Below, one piece after another: positions 33,002 through 43,032 of a stretch of 64,000 nt of DNA. This DNA comes from DASQFI01 sp963780895 (lineage in GTDB: Bacteria > Acidobacteriota > Vicinamibacteria > Vicinamibacterales > SCN-69-37). Under the pieces are notes generated by a model, which saw nothing but the letters and a program-made list of their open reading frames with translations, had not been told where the DNA came from and did no database searches. The DNA is taken from contig CAWAEG010000007.1 in assembly GCA_963780895.1 (NCBI GenBank), positions 124,001 through 188,000 of the forward strand. Direction: 5' to 3'. Positions within the stretch are counted from its first letter, which is position 1; every line of letters begins with the position of its first letter. Both the position numbers and the translations under genes were made by a program.

Positions 33002-35680
33002 TCAGCGAACGTTCAGGTGTCCTCTCAGCCGGATGTCCTTCGATGAGCTGCCAATCATGATGCGAAAGGATCCGGGTTCGACGACCCAGCGCAGATCGCG
33101 GTCGAGCATCCGCAGCTCGCGAGCGCCCAGCTCGAACGCCACCTCGCGGCGTTCGCCGGGCTCCAGGCGCACGCGCCTGAACGTCTTCAGCTCCATGACA
33201 GGGCGCGCGACCGTCGCGAGAACATCGCGCACGTACAGCTGCACGACCTCGTCGCCAGCCCGGCCGCCTGAATTCCTGACGGCGAACCGGATGGTCGCCG
33301 CCGTCGTCGGCGCGATGTCGGCCGGATCGATCGACAGGTCCGAATACTCGAACGTCGTGTAGCTCAACCCAAAGCCAAACGGAAACAGCGGCTGCCCCGT
33401 GAGGTCGACATAGTCGTCGCCCCGGCCGGTGGGCTTGTGGTTGTAGGACAGCGGCAACTGGCCTTCGGCGACCGGAAAGGTGATCGGCAGCCGGCCGCTC
33501 GGATTGGCGTCGCCGAACAGGATGTCGGCGACGGCGTCGCCGCCTGCTTCGCCCGGATACCAGGCGTCGAGCACGGCGCCGGCTCGATCGAGCCACGACA
33601 TCGTGATGGCGCTGCCCCCAATGAGCACGACGACGGTCGGCTTGCCCGTTGCGGCGACGGCCTCGATGAGCGCCGGCTGGCGGCCGGGCAGGCCCAGCAG
33701 AGCGCGATCGCGAAACTCGCCCTCCTCGACGCCAGCCACGACAATCGCGACATCGCTTTCCCTCGCGGCCGCGACCGCCTGATCGATCGCCGCGCGCGAG
33801 TCGTCGACGACGCCGGCATCCCACACCAGCCGCAGCCGCGCGTTGCCCGTGGTCTCGTAGTACTCCAACCGGATCCGGCGGCTCATTCCCGGCCCCAGGG
33901 CAACGTCGGCGATGCGTCTGCCGAACGACTGCTTTTTCCAGTTGTCGATGACGAGCTGTTCATCGAGGTAGAGCCGGTACCCATCATTGCCTTCGACGCC
34001 AATCCGCGCGACACCGGCGGCTGGCGCCGTGAGTGTGCCGGTCCATCGGGCCGAGTACCAGTCGAATGGAATGCCGCGGCCGGGCGAGTTGAGGGTCCAG
34101 CGAAAGTCCATGCGCGTGTCGGTGCGCGTCAGTCGAGGCGGCCCCTGGAGCGCCGGGTTGTCGAAGTATTCGCCGGCGAGACCGCGCGCCTCCTGCCCTG
34201 CGGAAACCGACGCAAGCGCCGAGGCTGGAACCGTCTCGAACTCGCGGATCGTTCGGCCCGGGCCTGGCGCAAAACGGACCGTCGCCGACGGCCCGAGCGC
34301 ACGACGAATGCCCTCGAGAATCGAGACGCTCCCGTTGCCGGGACCGCTGTACCCGCCAAGGCGTGCTTCGGTGGCATCGGAGCCGATCACGGCGACCGAC
34401 TTCACGGGCCTGGCGATCGGCAGCAGGTGCGCATCGTTCTTGAGCAGGACGATCGATGCCCGGGCGGCCTCACGCGCCAGCGCGCGATGGTCGGCGTGAC
34501 CATTGATCACTGCGGCCGCCTCGACATCGACGTACGGCTGCTCGAACAGGCCCAGCTCGAACTTCACGCGGAGCACCCGCGAGACCGCCGCGTCGATCGT
34601 CGCGATCGGGATGAGGCCGCGCTGGAACGCGTCGAGGTACGGCCGCTGCTGGCCGTACGACGACTGAAAGACGACGTCCAGCCCGGCTTCGAAGGCGTGC
34701 GCGGCCGCCGTGCCCGTGTTCGCCTCGGTCATGTGCAGAACCGTCGCGCCGCTCGTGGCCGAGGCGTCCGAGATCACGAACCCCTTGAATCCCCAGTCGC
34801 GCTTCAGGATGTCCGTCAGGAGCCGCCGATTTTGTGTTGCCGGCGATCCGTCGATGGAGTTGTAGGCCGTCATGACCGAGCGTGCGCCGGCCTCCAGGGC
34901 CGCCACGAACGGTGGGAAGTACCGTTCGGCCAGCGCACGTTCACTGTGATCGATCGGATAGCTGTCGCGGCCGCCCTCGCCGACGTTGGCCACGAAATGT
35001 TTCGGCGTCGCGACGACGCCCGCCCGCTCGAAGGCGTTGACGTAGGTGCGGCCCATCGCGGCGGAAAGCACGGGATCCTCTCCATACGTTTCCTCGACGC
35101 GTCCCCATCGCACGTCGTCCGCGATGTTGACGACCGGCGACAGCACCTGGCGAATGCCCCGGCTCCGAGTCTCGCGGGCGATGGCATCCGCGACACGCGC
35201 GACGACAGATTCGTCCCAGGTCGCCGCGAGCGCGATGGCCGATGGGAACATCGTCGCGCCTTCGCGGGTCAGGCCGTGAACGGCTTCCTCGAACGGAATG
35301 ATCGGGATCCCGAGGCGTGTTTTCTCGACGAAGTACCGCTGGATCGTGTTGATTCGCTGAGCGTGAGCACGCGCGAGCGCAGCCGGCGTTGCGGCGCCTG
35401 ATCGATCGGGAGATCGGTCCCCTTGCGACCCGGTCGAAATCTGCAGTCCAAAAATGCCGTGAGAGTAGTCGTTGGCCGGCGTATCGAGATCGCCGGGGAT
35501 CATGAACAGCTGCCAGAATTTCTCTTCGAGGGTCATCCGCGCGAGGAGGTCGCGCACACGCTCGTCGATCGGCAGGCTCGCGTTCCGATATTGCGGCGTC
35601 GGCTCCTGAAACGCCCAGGTCGAGGCCGCCAGCAGCAGCGGACCCAGCAACGCCAGGCGCCGTGTGCCCCAGATCACCAT
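33002..35680 (-). CDS. GH3 beta-glucosidase with embedded PA14 domain
   Basis: 892-aa exported glycoside hydrolase. A signal peptide (LALLGPLLLAASTWAF) is followed by the GH3 TIM barrel with KHFVANVGEGGRD and the nucleophile segment GFVISDASATSG (about residue 300). The alpha/beta sandwich follows and is interrupted by a PA14-type carbohydrate-binding domain (GVEGNDGYRLYLDEQLVIDNW, about 540-610). A fibronectin-III-like domain ends the protein (GDEVVQLYVRDV). It removes terminal beta-linked glucose or xylose from oligosaccharides in the periplasm. It is convergent with the CHAT gene. Confidence 0.9.
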   Translation of the reverse strand: MVIWGTRRLALLGPLLLAASTWAFQEPTPQYRNASLPIDERVRDLLARMTLEEKFWQLFMIPGDLDTPANDYSHGIFGLQISTGSQGDRSPDRSGAATPAALARAHAQRINTIQRYFVEKTRLGIPIIPFEEAVHGLTREGATMFPSAIALAATWDESVVARVADAIARETRSRGIRQVLSPVVNIADDVRWGRVEETYGEDPVLSAAMGRTYVNAFERAGVVATPKHFVANVGEGGRDSYPIDHSERALAERYFPPFVAALEAGARSVMTAYNSIDGSPATQNRRLLTDILKRDWGFKGFVISDASATSGATVLHMTEANTGTAAAHAFEAGLDVVFQSSYGQQRPYLDAFQRGLIPIATIDAAVSRVLRVKFELGLFEQPYVDVEAAAVINGHADHRALAREAARASIVLLKNDAHLLPIARPVKSVAVIGSDATEARLGGYSGPGNGSVSILEGIRRALGPSATVRFAPGPGRTIREFETVPASALASVSAGQEARGLAGEYFDNPALQGPPRLTRTDTRMDFRWTLNSPGRGIPFDWYSARWTGTLTAPAAGVARIGVEGNDGYRLYLDEQLVIDNWKKQSFGRRIADVALGPGMSRRIRLEYYETTGNARLRLVWDAGVVDDSRAAIDQAVAAARESDVAIVVAGVEEGEFRDRALLGLPGRQPALIEAVAATGKPTVVVLIGGSAITMSWLDRAGAVLDAWYPGEAGGDAVADILFGDANPSGRLPITFPVAEGQLPLSYNHKPTGRGDDYVDLTGQPLFPFGFGLSYTTFEYSDLSIDPADIAPTTAATIRFAVRNSGGRAGDEVVQLYVRDVLATVARPVMELKTFRRVRLEPGERREVAFELGARELRMLDRDLRWVVEPGSFRIMIGSSSKDIRLRGHLNVR

Positions 35681-35832
35681 CGGTCGTACACCGCGATGAG
35701 TCTATGTCGAAGGGCCGCCGCTTGCCGCAAGGCAGCGTGATCGGCCGCCTGCCTCGCGGCGCTCGCAAAGGTCGGTCACCGGAACACGCGACACCGATCT
35801 GGAAAACGCTGTAGGGGGCCGCAATCCACCGG

Positions 35833-37999
35833 TCACTTGCCGCAGGCGTCGCGTTCCCGCTGCAGCGTCCGGTGCTGACCCGTCCGTTGAATGGCGCCAT
35901 CCTTTTCTGACTGGGCGAACGCATTCAGCGCGCCCGGACAGTCGCCCAGATTCCTGAGCGCGACGCCGAGGAAATACTTCGGGAGGTATTGCTCCGTGTT
36001 GCCGAAGCCGCTGATCGTGATTCGCTCGGTGCTCTCGGTGCCGTTGAGCGCAATCGCCTCGGTCAGGAGCCGGCGCACCTCCGGCCACTGCCGTTTGTCC
36101 CGTGCAAGCATCGCCTTTCTGAAGGTCTCACGGTAATCGCCGCCCTTGGGCGGCGACGGCGGCGGTTCTTTCTCCGGTGGCTTCTTGTCCACCGGTTTGG
36201 GCTCGTCCGGCGGTGGTGGCAGCGTGTACCCGCTTGTCGGCATTCCGGCGCCACCGGTCGGTAGCTTCTTGCTGAGATCTTCGGCCTTGGCCTGCACGAC
36301 GGCGGCCTTCTGCTGTTCCTGGACGACCGCCTGGTTCAGATCGGTGTACTGGTCCTGAGCGGCTTTTGCCTTTGCCGTGGCGACGTTGGCCTTGGCCTCG
36401 GTGGCCGCGGCGCCCGTCGTATCACCTGCGCGCGCCAGCACACCGGCTTGCTGGAAAAGCGTCTGGGCTTCCTCGAATCCGGAGATGGCTGACGCCTGCG
36501 CCAGCTTCGCCTTCTCCTGCAGGTCCTTCACGCGGGCGTCCGCGGCAAAAAATTCTTCCTGCAGTGCCTTGAGCTCGAGTGCTGTGGCTTGCAGGCGGCG
36601 GCGCTGCTGCTGAGCGAAGAATGAGAGCACGAGCACCGCGAAGAGCAGCACCCCTGTGACGCTCAGCAGGCCGAACAGCAGCCGGCGCTGTTTGCGAAGC
36701 CGCGTCGCGGCCTGCGCTTCGTGCTCGGCCCGCTGCCGCTGCTCCTCGGCGCGCGCTTCGGCCTCGGCCCGCTCCGCGGCCGACGTGTACCGATTGCGCC
36801 ACTCCAGAACCGCGCCGGCCAGCACGTCATGAAAAATCTGATAACACTCGAGCGACGGCTGGTCTGGCGGCGGCGCGACGGGGACGAGGATGCGGTTTTC
36901 GCCGCTCGAGAGCCGGACGAGTAATGGCTGAATCCGCTCTGGCTGGCGCTTGGCGTAGTGCGCGAGATCGTCGAGGCTCAGCGCGATCTTCGTCCCTGAC
37001 GGCGTCACCAGGAACTGGAAGATCGCCGCGGCGGCCTTGCGCTCTTCTTCGGTCAGGGCATCGAGCGCCGCGTCGAGATGCGTGGCGACGATGTGCCCCG
37101 CGCCGCCGAGCCGTTCGAGCGTGGACGCGCGCAGCTCACGCGATCCGGCGGCCGTCTCTTCCTGCCAGAGCCGGGTGAGAACAAGCTGCAGGTACGGGGT
37201 CTCGACGCGGTCCTCGTGCGTGCGGCCGTCGCCTGACATGCCCAGCCGGCCTTTGCCCGTCCCCGCGATCGCCACGCGGCCTGTCGTCACCTGGTTCAGC
37301 ACCAGCTCGACCAGCTTGGGATCCATCTTCATCGGCGGCGTGCCCGGCGGCAGCCGTTTGTTGAACTGGTCGATAGGCTTGACGATGGCGTCGCGCGCCT
37401 GGGTGCGCTCGAGGTGATCGATCCGGAGATAGTTGTCGAAGAGATTCGGAATCCGGCCTTTGAAGAAATCGAGCTTCGCGATCGAGTCCTCGCGCATCGA
37501 GACGAGGAAGCTCACGCGGAGGTCGCTCCGGTTGACGACGCGCGGGAACTCGACCGCGAAGGTGCCAGGGCCGTCGGCGGTGCTGTGGTAGAGGAAATAC
37601 TCCTCGAACTGATCGAGGATGATCAGCAAATCGCTTTCGACGGCCTCGGTCGCGTTCACCAATCGATCGGCGAACGTGTTCCCGGCGGCCGCGCGTCCGA
37701 TCTCGCGTCCAAGCGCGCGTTCGAGGCCCGCGAGCGGATCGTCCCGCCACGTCCGGAAGATGACGATGCCGAATTCGGGTTTGCCTCGGGTCGGTTCGCG
37801 CCTGGTCCTCGCGCAGGTGGTGCGCGACGCCGGCGTTCAGGACGGAGCTCTTGCCGACGCCGCTCGGGCCGTAGAGCAGCGTCAGGCGCGACGCCATCAG
37901 GTTGGCGGTGATGATTTCCCGTTCGGCTTCGCGTCCAAAGAAGAAGTCAGCCTGTTCCTCGGTGAACGGCATCAGCCCGGCGTACGGGCATTCAGGCAT
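35833..37999 (-). CDS. nSTAND-type P-loop ATPase with transmembrane helix and coiled coil, frameshifted
   Basis: About 720-residue STAND-like NTPase. The N terminus, PYAGLMPFTEEQADFFFGRE, and Walker A, GPSGVGKSS (44-52), read in one frame. Near 37783-37812 the sequence slips one base, after which KPEFGIVIFRTWRDDPLAGL and Walker B, LLIILDQFEEYF, follow. A winged-helix-like region precedes a single membrane helix (LLFGLLSVTGVLLFAVLVLSFF, near 400 of the second frame). A coiled coil, a Pro-rich linker and a C-terminal TPR-like sensor segment complete it. It overlaps the SIR2-like gene by 8 bp. STAND ATPases oligomerise on sensing a trigger and switch on an effector, here plausibly the SIR2 protein. 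Confidence 0.78.
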
Positions 38000-38972
38000 G
38001 CGGCGCCGCCTCGGCCTGCGGGAGGAGCCGCAAGCGGCCGCGCACGGCCGCGATGTAGCGCGCCAGGTCGATGTCCAGGATGTCCACGTCGCGGCGGCCC
38101 CAGAACTTCTCGTCGAGCGTCGTCGGATGCCGCTGGATCGCCCAGGACTGATAGTTCAGCCGCTGTTCGCCGGCGATCCGGTGCAGGATGACGCGCAGGT
38201 TCCAGTCGCGGAGGCCGTATCCGAGAAACAGAAAGTGGCTCTTGCGCAGCTTGGCGGTGAGCGTCACCGGAATCAGGTTCGCGAGATCCGTGCGCGTCAG
38301 GTAGTCGATGTAGTGGTCTTCGGTGATGACGTAGCTGTCGGCCTCGCCGTCGGCGACCGAGCGGTTGATCGCGCCGTGAATCTTCAGAATGATCGTGCGC
38401 TTCTCGAGCGAGAGATCGCGGTACTGGTTCGGGATGTCGATCACGCGGGAGTTGCCGTCGGGATCCGTGTGCTGGAACTTGCCCTTGGTCTCGCCTTCGG
38501 AGATGTACGTCACCAGGTCGAACGGTTCCTTTGCATCCTGAAACGCCCGCTCCAGCACGTCGTCGTAATTCGTGCTCACGATCAGCTGGTGCCGGGAGGG
38601 GTGGCCTTTGTCGCGCAGTAGCGAAGGAAGCTCCGCGAGCAGCCGGTGCAGGGCGGTCGGCGGGTAGTCGTGATCGAAGACGTCGTGGAGCGACCCGAAG
38701 AGCCCGCCGGTGCCGGTGGTGAGCGCGACGAACTGCGACACGCGTGTCAGGTCGGCTTCGCCCGAGAACTTGAATTCCTTCGCGAGGTGGGCGGACAGCT
38801 CGCTGCCGCTCGGCAGGTACGCCCTCGTCGGATGGGGCCAGGCCACGTCCGGCGGCCGGCCGCACAGGTTCGCGCCGGCGCCGAGGAACGGCACGACCCG
38901 GCCGTCGAGCAGGAACGTGATCAGGTTCCCGTAGTGCTGCTGAAGCGTTGCGTCGATGGGCTGGCAGCGCAT
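37992..38972 (-). CDS. SIR2-like domain protein, putative NADase effector
   Basis: 326-aa cytoplasmic protein of the SIR2_2-like group. NAD-binding features are VVPFLGAGAN (GAG at 31-33), the STNYDD motif with Asn135, and LKIHG with the candidate catalytic His199. FLGYGLRDWN near 250-258 is the hallmark of the defence-type subgroup. It has none of the zinc-binding CxxC pairs of deacetylase sirtuins. In known immune systems such domains deplete NAD. It is the first gene of a two-gene operon with the nSTAND ATPase, resembling the SIR2 plus STAND content of AVAST type 5 but split into two proteins. Confidence 0.8.
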   Translation of the reverse strand: MRCQPIDATLQQHYGNLITFLLDGRVVPFLGAGANLCGRPPDVAWPHPTRAYLPSGSELSAHLAKEFKFSGEADLTRVSQFVALTTGTGGLFGSLHDVFDHDYPPTALHRLLAELPSLLRDKGHPSRHQLIVSTNYDDVLERAFQDAKEPFDLVTYISEGETKGKFQHTDPDGNSRVIDIPNQYRDLSLEKRTIILKIHGAINRSVADGEADSYVITEDHYIDYLTRTDLANLIPVTLTAKLRKSHFLFLGYGLRDWNLRVILHRIAGEQRLNYQSWAIQRHPTTLDEKFWGRRDVDILDIDLARYIAAVRGRLRLLPQAEAAPHA

Positions 38973-39006
38973 GATGCGGCGTCGTCCTCCGCTGAAACTC
39001 GTGACC

Positions 39007-39111
39007 CTAGGGCCGTTCTCACTTTCCTGTAGCGAGCTAATTGCTCAATTCTGCCGAAAGTCTCGCGACCCTTGTCGATTTTGCTCTACGAGGAAGTGAG
39101 AACAGCCCTAG
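39007..39111. repeat. Short inverted-repeat element, family 2 copy B
   Basis: 105 bp with inverted ends CTAGGGCCGTTCTCACTTTC and GAAGTGAGAACAGCCCTAG. The interior includes AATTGCTCAATTCTGCCGAA. It matches copy A (9609-9707) in ends and centre. It fills the gap before the SIR2-like gene and supplies the stop codon (39108-39110) of the FadL-like gene. Confidence 0.75.
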
Positions 39112-40457
39112 TATCGGATCACAACGGAAAACGTTACGTACTTGGTCTGGGCGGCCAGGTCGGCCGCGCCGTTGATTTCCAGCCAGCGGGCCGGCGCCAG
39201 TCCGGCCCCGAAGGTGTAGTGGGCCTGCGAGGAGCCGCCGGGCAGGGTGGCCATGAACAGCCGATCGACGTCGTCGAGCGCCGGTGAAGGGTCGTAACGG
39301 ACGGTGTGATCGGGGTCGTGCCAGAACCCGCCGCGAAGGGCGAGCGGGATGGGCGCGTTCGGAAACAGGTACTCGGCGCCGACGTGGAACTCGTTGCCGT
39401 CGTCCAGCAGGAGCCGCTCGGGCCGCTGGCTGATGAGCGACTGGAAGAAGATGAAGTCTTCCTTGAGCTGGCCGTACTGCACGCGGTCGTAGTCCATCAC
39501 CAGGCGGAGCGCGTCGGTCGCGCGCCACTCCACGCCCAATCCGAACACGTCCGGAACCTTGAATTTGCCGACTCTAAGCAGGTCGAGGCCGATCGAGGGC
39601 GCGAGATCCTCCTGCGTGAACGTGAACGCCGGTCCGCGACGGTAGGTTGCGCCGACTTTGACGCGCGGCACGACATCGAAGAGGACGCCGGCGTTGACGC
39701 CGGCCGTCCAGTCGTCTGCTCGCTGAGTGGCGGTGGCGGTGGTCAGATTCAAATTCGGCACGCCCGCGAAGTTGCCCTCAACCCCGAACCGTGCGAAATC
39801 AGCCTCCAGGTCGAACCGGTACAAGGCAAGCCCACCGCCAACCGACAATCGCTCAGACACTTTGTAGCCGACCGAGCCACCGTAGTTACGGATCCGCACG
39901 GCCCTCGTGCCGCCGACGGGGGTGGTCCGCGTGCGATCGTCGACGACGCCCAGCTCGACGGCGCGCTCAAAGACGCCTTGACTGAAGTACGTGTTCTCGA
40001 TCGTCGCGACCTCATGGCGATAGCCGATCACGCTCGCCTTGGCGCCGATTGGCCAGAGAAACGAGACAAACGCGGGGCCGAACTGATCGTCGATGTCTTC
40101 CCGGTACACAGGGGTCGGGATGGTGTCGAGCCCGATATTGGTCACGGTGCCGGTGATTCGGCCGCCGAACAGAAACGGCGTTTCCAGCCGCTTGAATCGC
40201 AGTTCCGCCGAGATCTCCCGGCGTCCGAGCCGCGCCAGACCCGCCGGATTCGTGAACGCGGCGGTCGCATCGTCGGCGGCCGCGATGAACGCGCTGCCCA
40301 TGCCCACGCTGCGAGCGCCGGGTGGCAGGAAGTCGAACTGCAGCGGCAACTGCACCGTGTTCTGGGCAAAGGCCGGCTGCGCGGCCGTGATCGCGACAGT
40401 CGTCGCGACTGCCGCTGCCAGGCGTCCGTACCCAGCCCGCCGGGCCATCAACCGCAT
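39108..40457 (-). CDS. FadL/OmpP1-like outer-membrane protein
   Basis: 449-aa beta-barrel protein with a signal peptide (LAAAVATTVAITAAQPAFAQ). The start of the mature chain matches the FadL/TodX family: PPGARSVGMGSAFIAAADDATAAFTNPAGLARLG. Alternating amphipathic strands run to a C-terminal aromatic residue (SVVIRY), the usual barrel-assembly signal. It probably admits hydrophobic compounds. The start at 40457 overlaps the preceding lipoprotein gene by 10 bp; a second ATG at 40448 is an alternative. The stop codon lies inside the family 2 repeat. Confidence 0.8.
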   Translation of the reverse strand: MRLMARRAGYGRLAAAVATTVAITAAQPAFAQNTVQLPLQFDFLPPGARSVGMGSAFIAAADDATAAFTNPAGLARLGRREISAELRFKRLETPFLFGGRITGTVTNIGLDTIPTPVYREDIDDQFGPAFVSFLWPIGAKASVIGYRHEVATIENTYFSQGVFERAVELGVVDDRTRTTPVGGTRAVRIRNYGGSVGYKVSERLSVGGGLALYRFDLEADFARFGVEGNFAGVPNLNLTTATATQRADDWTAGVNAGVLFDVVPRVKVGATYRRGPAFTFTQEDLAPSIGLDLLRVGKFKVPDVFGLGVEWRATDALRLVMDYDRVQYGQLKEDFIFFQSLISQRPERLLLDDGNEFHVGAEYLFPNAPIPLALRGGFWHDPDHTVRYDPSPALDDVDRLFMATLPGGSSQAHYTFGAGLAPARWLEINGAADLAAQTKYVTFSVVIRY

Positions 40458-41497
40458 GGCCCGTTTCGAATGAATGTCACTCGGATAGTCACTTCGGCAT
40501 TCCCGTTTGGAGTGACGACCTCCAGCGTGACGTCTCGGTCCGTGACCGTCCCGACGTTGCCGGATCCAAAACTGCCGCACCCGAGTCCGAGGCCAGACAG
40601 CGTCGGACTTGTGCGTGACACCGTGAGGACGTTATTCGACTGTGGAAATCTCCAGATGTAGTTGGTGATCCCGCCCTGTGGCGTCGACGCGCCCGCGTCA
40701 AACGTACATTTCATGAGGTTCGTTGAGCCTCCCCCGGGCGCGGGAATCGACTGCACTTCGCATTGTTGACCCGTCGCGATCGTGTTGGGGTCAGGGATCA
40801 CTCGGAACGTGGCGACGATCGGCACGGCGTTGATCGCGAGATTGGCAGTACGCGTCGTAGCCCCGAGTGTTCCTGTAATGGTGACGTTCGCCGCCGCGGC
40901 GGTCGTGACGGTCACCGTGAATGCCGCCGTCGTATTGCCCTGGGTGACGGTGACGCTCGTCGGCACCGTCGCGGCGCCGCTATTGCTCGACAAGCCGACC
41001 GTGGTCCCGCCCGATGGCGCTGGCCCCGAAATCGTCACGGTGCCCTGGACGGTACCGATGCCGCTCACCGCCATCTGCGCCAGCGTGACCGACACCAAAT
41101 CGATGGGCGCGGCGGTGACGTTGAGGTTCGCCGTCTGCGCTCCGCCAAAGTTCCCGGTAATCGTCGCCGTGCCGGCCGAGACTCCCGTCACCGCGAAGTT
41201 GGCCGATTGAGATCCTTCTGGAATCGACACCGTGCCGGGTACGGTCGCAACGCTGGTATTACTGCTCGACAGCGTCACACCCGCGCCGCCGGTTCTGGCC
41301 GCGGCCGAGAGTGTTGCGGTTCCCTGAATCGTCTGCCCGGCGACGACCGAACCGCCTGACGCGAGCGTGATCGACTGCAGCACCGGTGTCGGCGCGTTGT
41401 TGCCGCCGTTGCCGTTACCGCCGCAGGCGGACAGCCCGCCGAAGGTCACGAACGCAGTGACGAACCCCACGATGCGGGAACGTTGGATGTGAGACAT
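40448..41497 (-). CDS. Lipoprotein with Ig-like (BACON/Big-type) repeats
   Basis: 349-aa surface protein. The start at 41497 is set by AGGAAGG upstream. The export signal ends in FGGLSACGG, a lipobox-like site, then a Gly/Asn linker. At least two Ig-like beta-sandwich repeats of about 80 residues follow (for example ASGGSVVAGQTIQGTATLS, then the parallel segment ISGPAPSGGTTVGLSSNSG). The C-terminal domain has Cys residues and an IWRFPQSN strand. A structural or adhesive role is inferred. It is translationally linked to the FadL-like gene. Confidence 0.65.
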   Translation of the reverse strand: MSHIQRSRIVGFVTAFVTFGGLSACGGNGNGGNNAPTPVLQSITLASGGSVVAGQTIQGTATLSAAARTGGAGVTLSSSNTSVATVPGTVSIPEGSQSANFAVTGVSAGTATITGNFGGAQTANLNVTAAPIDLVSVTLAQMAVSGIGTVQGTVTISGPAPSGGTTVGLSSNSGAATVPTSVTVTQGNTTAAFTVTVTTAAAANVTITGTLGATTRTANLAINAVPIVATFRVIPDPNTIATGQQCEVQSIPAPGGGSTNLMKCTFDAGASTPQGGITNYIWRFPQSNNVLTVSRTSPTLSGLGLGCGSFGSGNVGTVTDRDVTLEVVTPNGNAEVTIRVTFIRNGPCG

Positions 41498-41629
41498 GTC
41501 AACCTTCCTGGCCGAAACCTTCACGAGAAACGCCCGCTGGGGAGTTGCAGGGCGCGAAAACAGGCGTGGGGAGCTGGAATCTTAGCAGACTCCCCGTTTG
41601 GTGAGGATGAAGCAGACTGGCCGCCCTCG

Positions 41630-43030
41630 TTACGACCCGGGCGTGAACAGCCGCTGCAGGGCGGAGAAATCGTAGCTGAGCCCGATCTGTCCGCGGACGA
41701 ACCGCTCCTTCGTCAACGAATTCGGATCATTTGTGTAGATGATGGAAACCGGGATCCGTCCCCCGCCTTTCACGGGCACTTCGACGCTGGTGAAGATCTT
41801 CCAGGTGTCTTCGGCCGGCACCGGCAGAGAGGCCGTATCGGTGAACATCGCCAGACTCCCGCCGACACTCCAGTCGAGCGTCCGGCCAGCCACGATGGCG
41901 TTCGGCACCAGGTGCAACGTCACGCCGCCGGACACCGTCCAGATCTTCGTCTGGAACAACTGGTCGACGCCGAGCCGGATGTCGTCGGTCAACGCGTACT
42001 GCGCGTTCAGCGTGAGGTCCGACGGGCCGAGGCCGATGTCGAAGAGCGCGGCGAACGCGTATTTGTTCCGGCCGGCTTCCTGTGTCAGGTGCGTGCCCGC
42101 TACCTTCACGCTCAATTGCGGCGCTTTGGCGAGGCGCGACTTGATCGCGGCGAGACCTTCGCCGACCTGCTTCGCCAAGAGACTCTGCACGATGGCGGCG
42201 TCTTCGAGCGCCTGCTGCGGCGGCTCGCCGGCGCGTGGCGCCGTTCCGACAAGAGAGAGCAGCACCGCGGCCTTTTGCGTCAGCAGGCCGCCGGCCCGGA
42301 CGGTCGTCGGCGACCATCGTGCGCTCCGGGGATCCTTGTCGCCCCACACCCGGACCTTGACGTCCCATCCGAACGTGTCGAGCAGCCGGTCGAAGTCGGG
42401 GAAGCCGCTGAACCCCGTGATTTCGCTTTCCGGGATTTCCGCGCCGAAGACGACGGTGCCGCTGAACCGGCGCGCGAGCGAGTGCCGCTGGTAATCGGCG
42501 ATCGACGAATAGAGATCGGAGTCCTTCAGTGTGACCAGCGCGAGCGCGTTCACGTTGAGGCTGATGGCCGTCTTGTCGGCGCTCGCCACACTCGCCAGAT
42601 CGGCGGCCAGCGCCAGGAGCGACGTCGAACCGCTGCGCTCCGGGAGACCGGACGTCATGGGATTCGTGCTCGTGGCGTTCACCGACGTCGGGACTCGAGA
42701 CTCGACCTGTTCGTCGATGAGTGCCTGCACGTATGCCGGCGTGAACAGCGCCAGCAGCTCCGCATCGTCGCGCAGCCGCTCGAGGACTTTCGTGTAGACC
42801 GCGACTTTGGCGTCCCGCGCGCCGGTCAGACGGCGGTCGGCGACGGTGAGGCCCGCATCACGCGCCGCCTCCGCGAGGAATCTCGTCCATAACTCCGCGA
42901 GCCGTGCGTCCACGGCCGCATCGATTTCCGAGCGGGACGCGCGCTGCGCGTTGGCTGGCGTCGCGGACGCCAGAACGGCAAGCGCCACGGCAAGGCCGGC
43001 GACGGCACGGCGACAGGTCACGGCGGTCAC
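41630..43030 (-). CDS. Exported protein of unknown function, probable beta-rich
   Basis: 466-aa protein starting at GTG 43030, two bases after the stop of the upstream 130-aa gene. A signal peptide (AVAGLAVALAVLASATPANA) is clear. The N-terminal mature part is helical (SEIDAAVDARLAELWTRFLA). The remainder has alternating strands such as NKYAFAALFDIGLGPSDLTL and ALTDDIRLGVDQLF that look like an outer-membrane barrel. It lacks a C-terminal aromatic residue. I recognise no family. Its neighbours are the small 130-aa protein and, divergently, the gene beside the caspase operon. Confidence 0.6.
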   Translation of the reverse strand: MTAVTCRRAVAGLAVALAVLASATPANAQRASRSEIDAAVDARLAELWTRFLAEAARDAGLTVADRRLTGARDAKVAVYTKVLERLRDDAELLALFTPAYVQALIDEQVESRVPTSVNATSTNPMTSGLPERSGSTSLLALAADLASVASADKTAISLNVNALALVTLKDSDLYSSIADYQRHSLARRFSGTVVFGAEIPESEITGFSGFPDFDRLLDTFGWDVKVRVWGDKDPRSARWSPTTVRAGGLLTQKAAVLLSLVGTAPRAGEPPQQALEDAAIVQSLLAKQVGEGLAAIKSRLAKAPQLSVKVAGTHLTQEAGRNKYAFAALFDIGLGPSDLTLNAQYALTDDIRLGVDQLFQTKIWTVSGGVTLHLVPNAIVAGRTLDWSVGGSLAMFTDTASLPVPAEDTWKIFTSVEVPVKGGGRIPVSIIYTNDPNSLTKERFVRGQIGLSYDFSALQRLFTPGS

Positions 43031-43032
43031 GC

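Noticed and set aside
33437..35401. Long plus-strand frame opposite the GH3 glucosidase
   Set aside because: Low-complexity Arg/Asp-rich antisense translation with no family resemblance.
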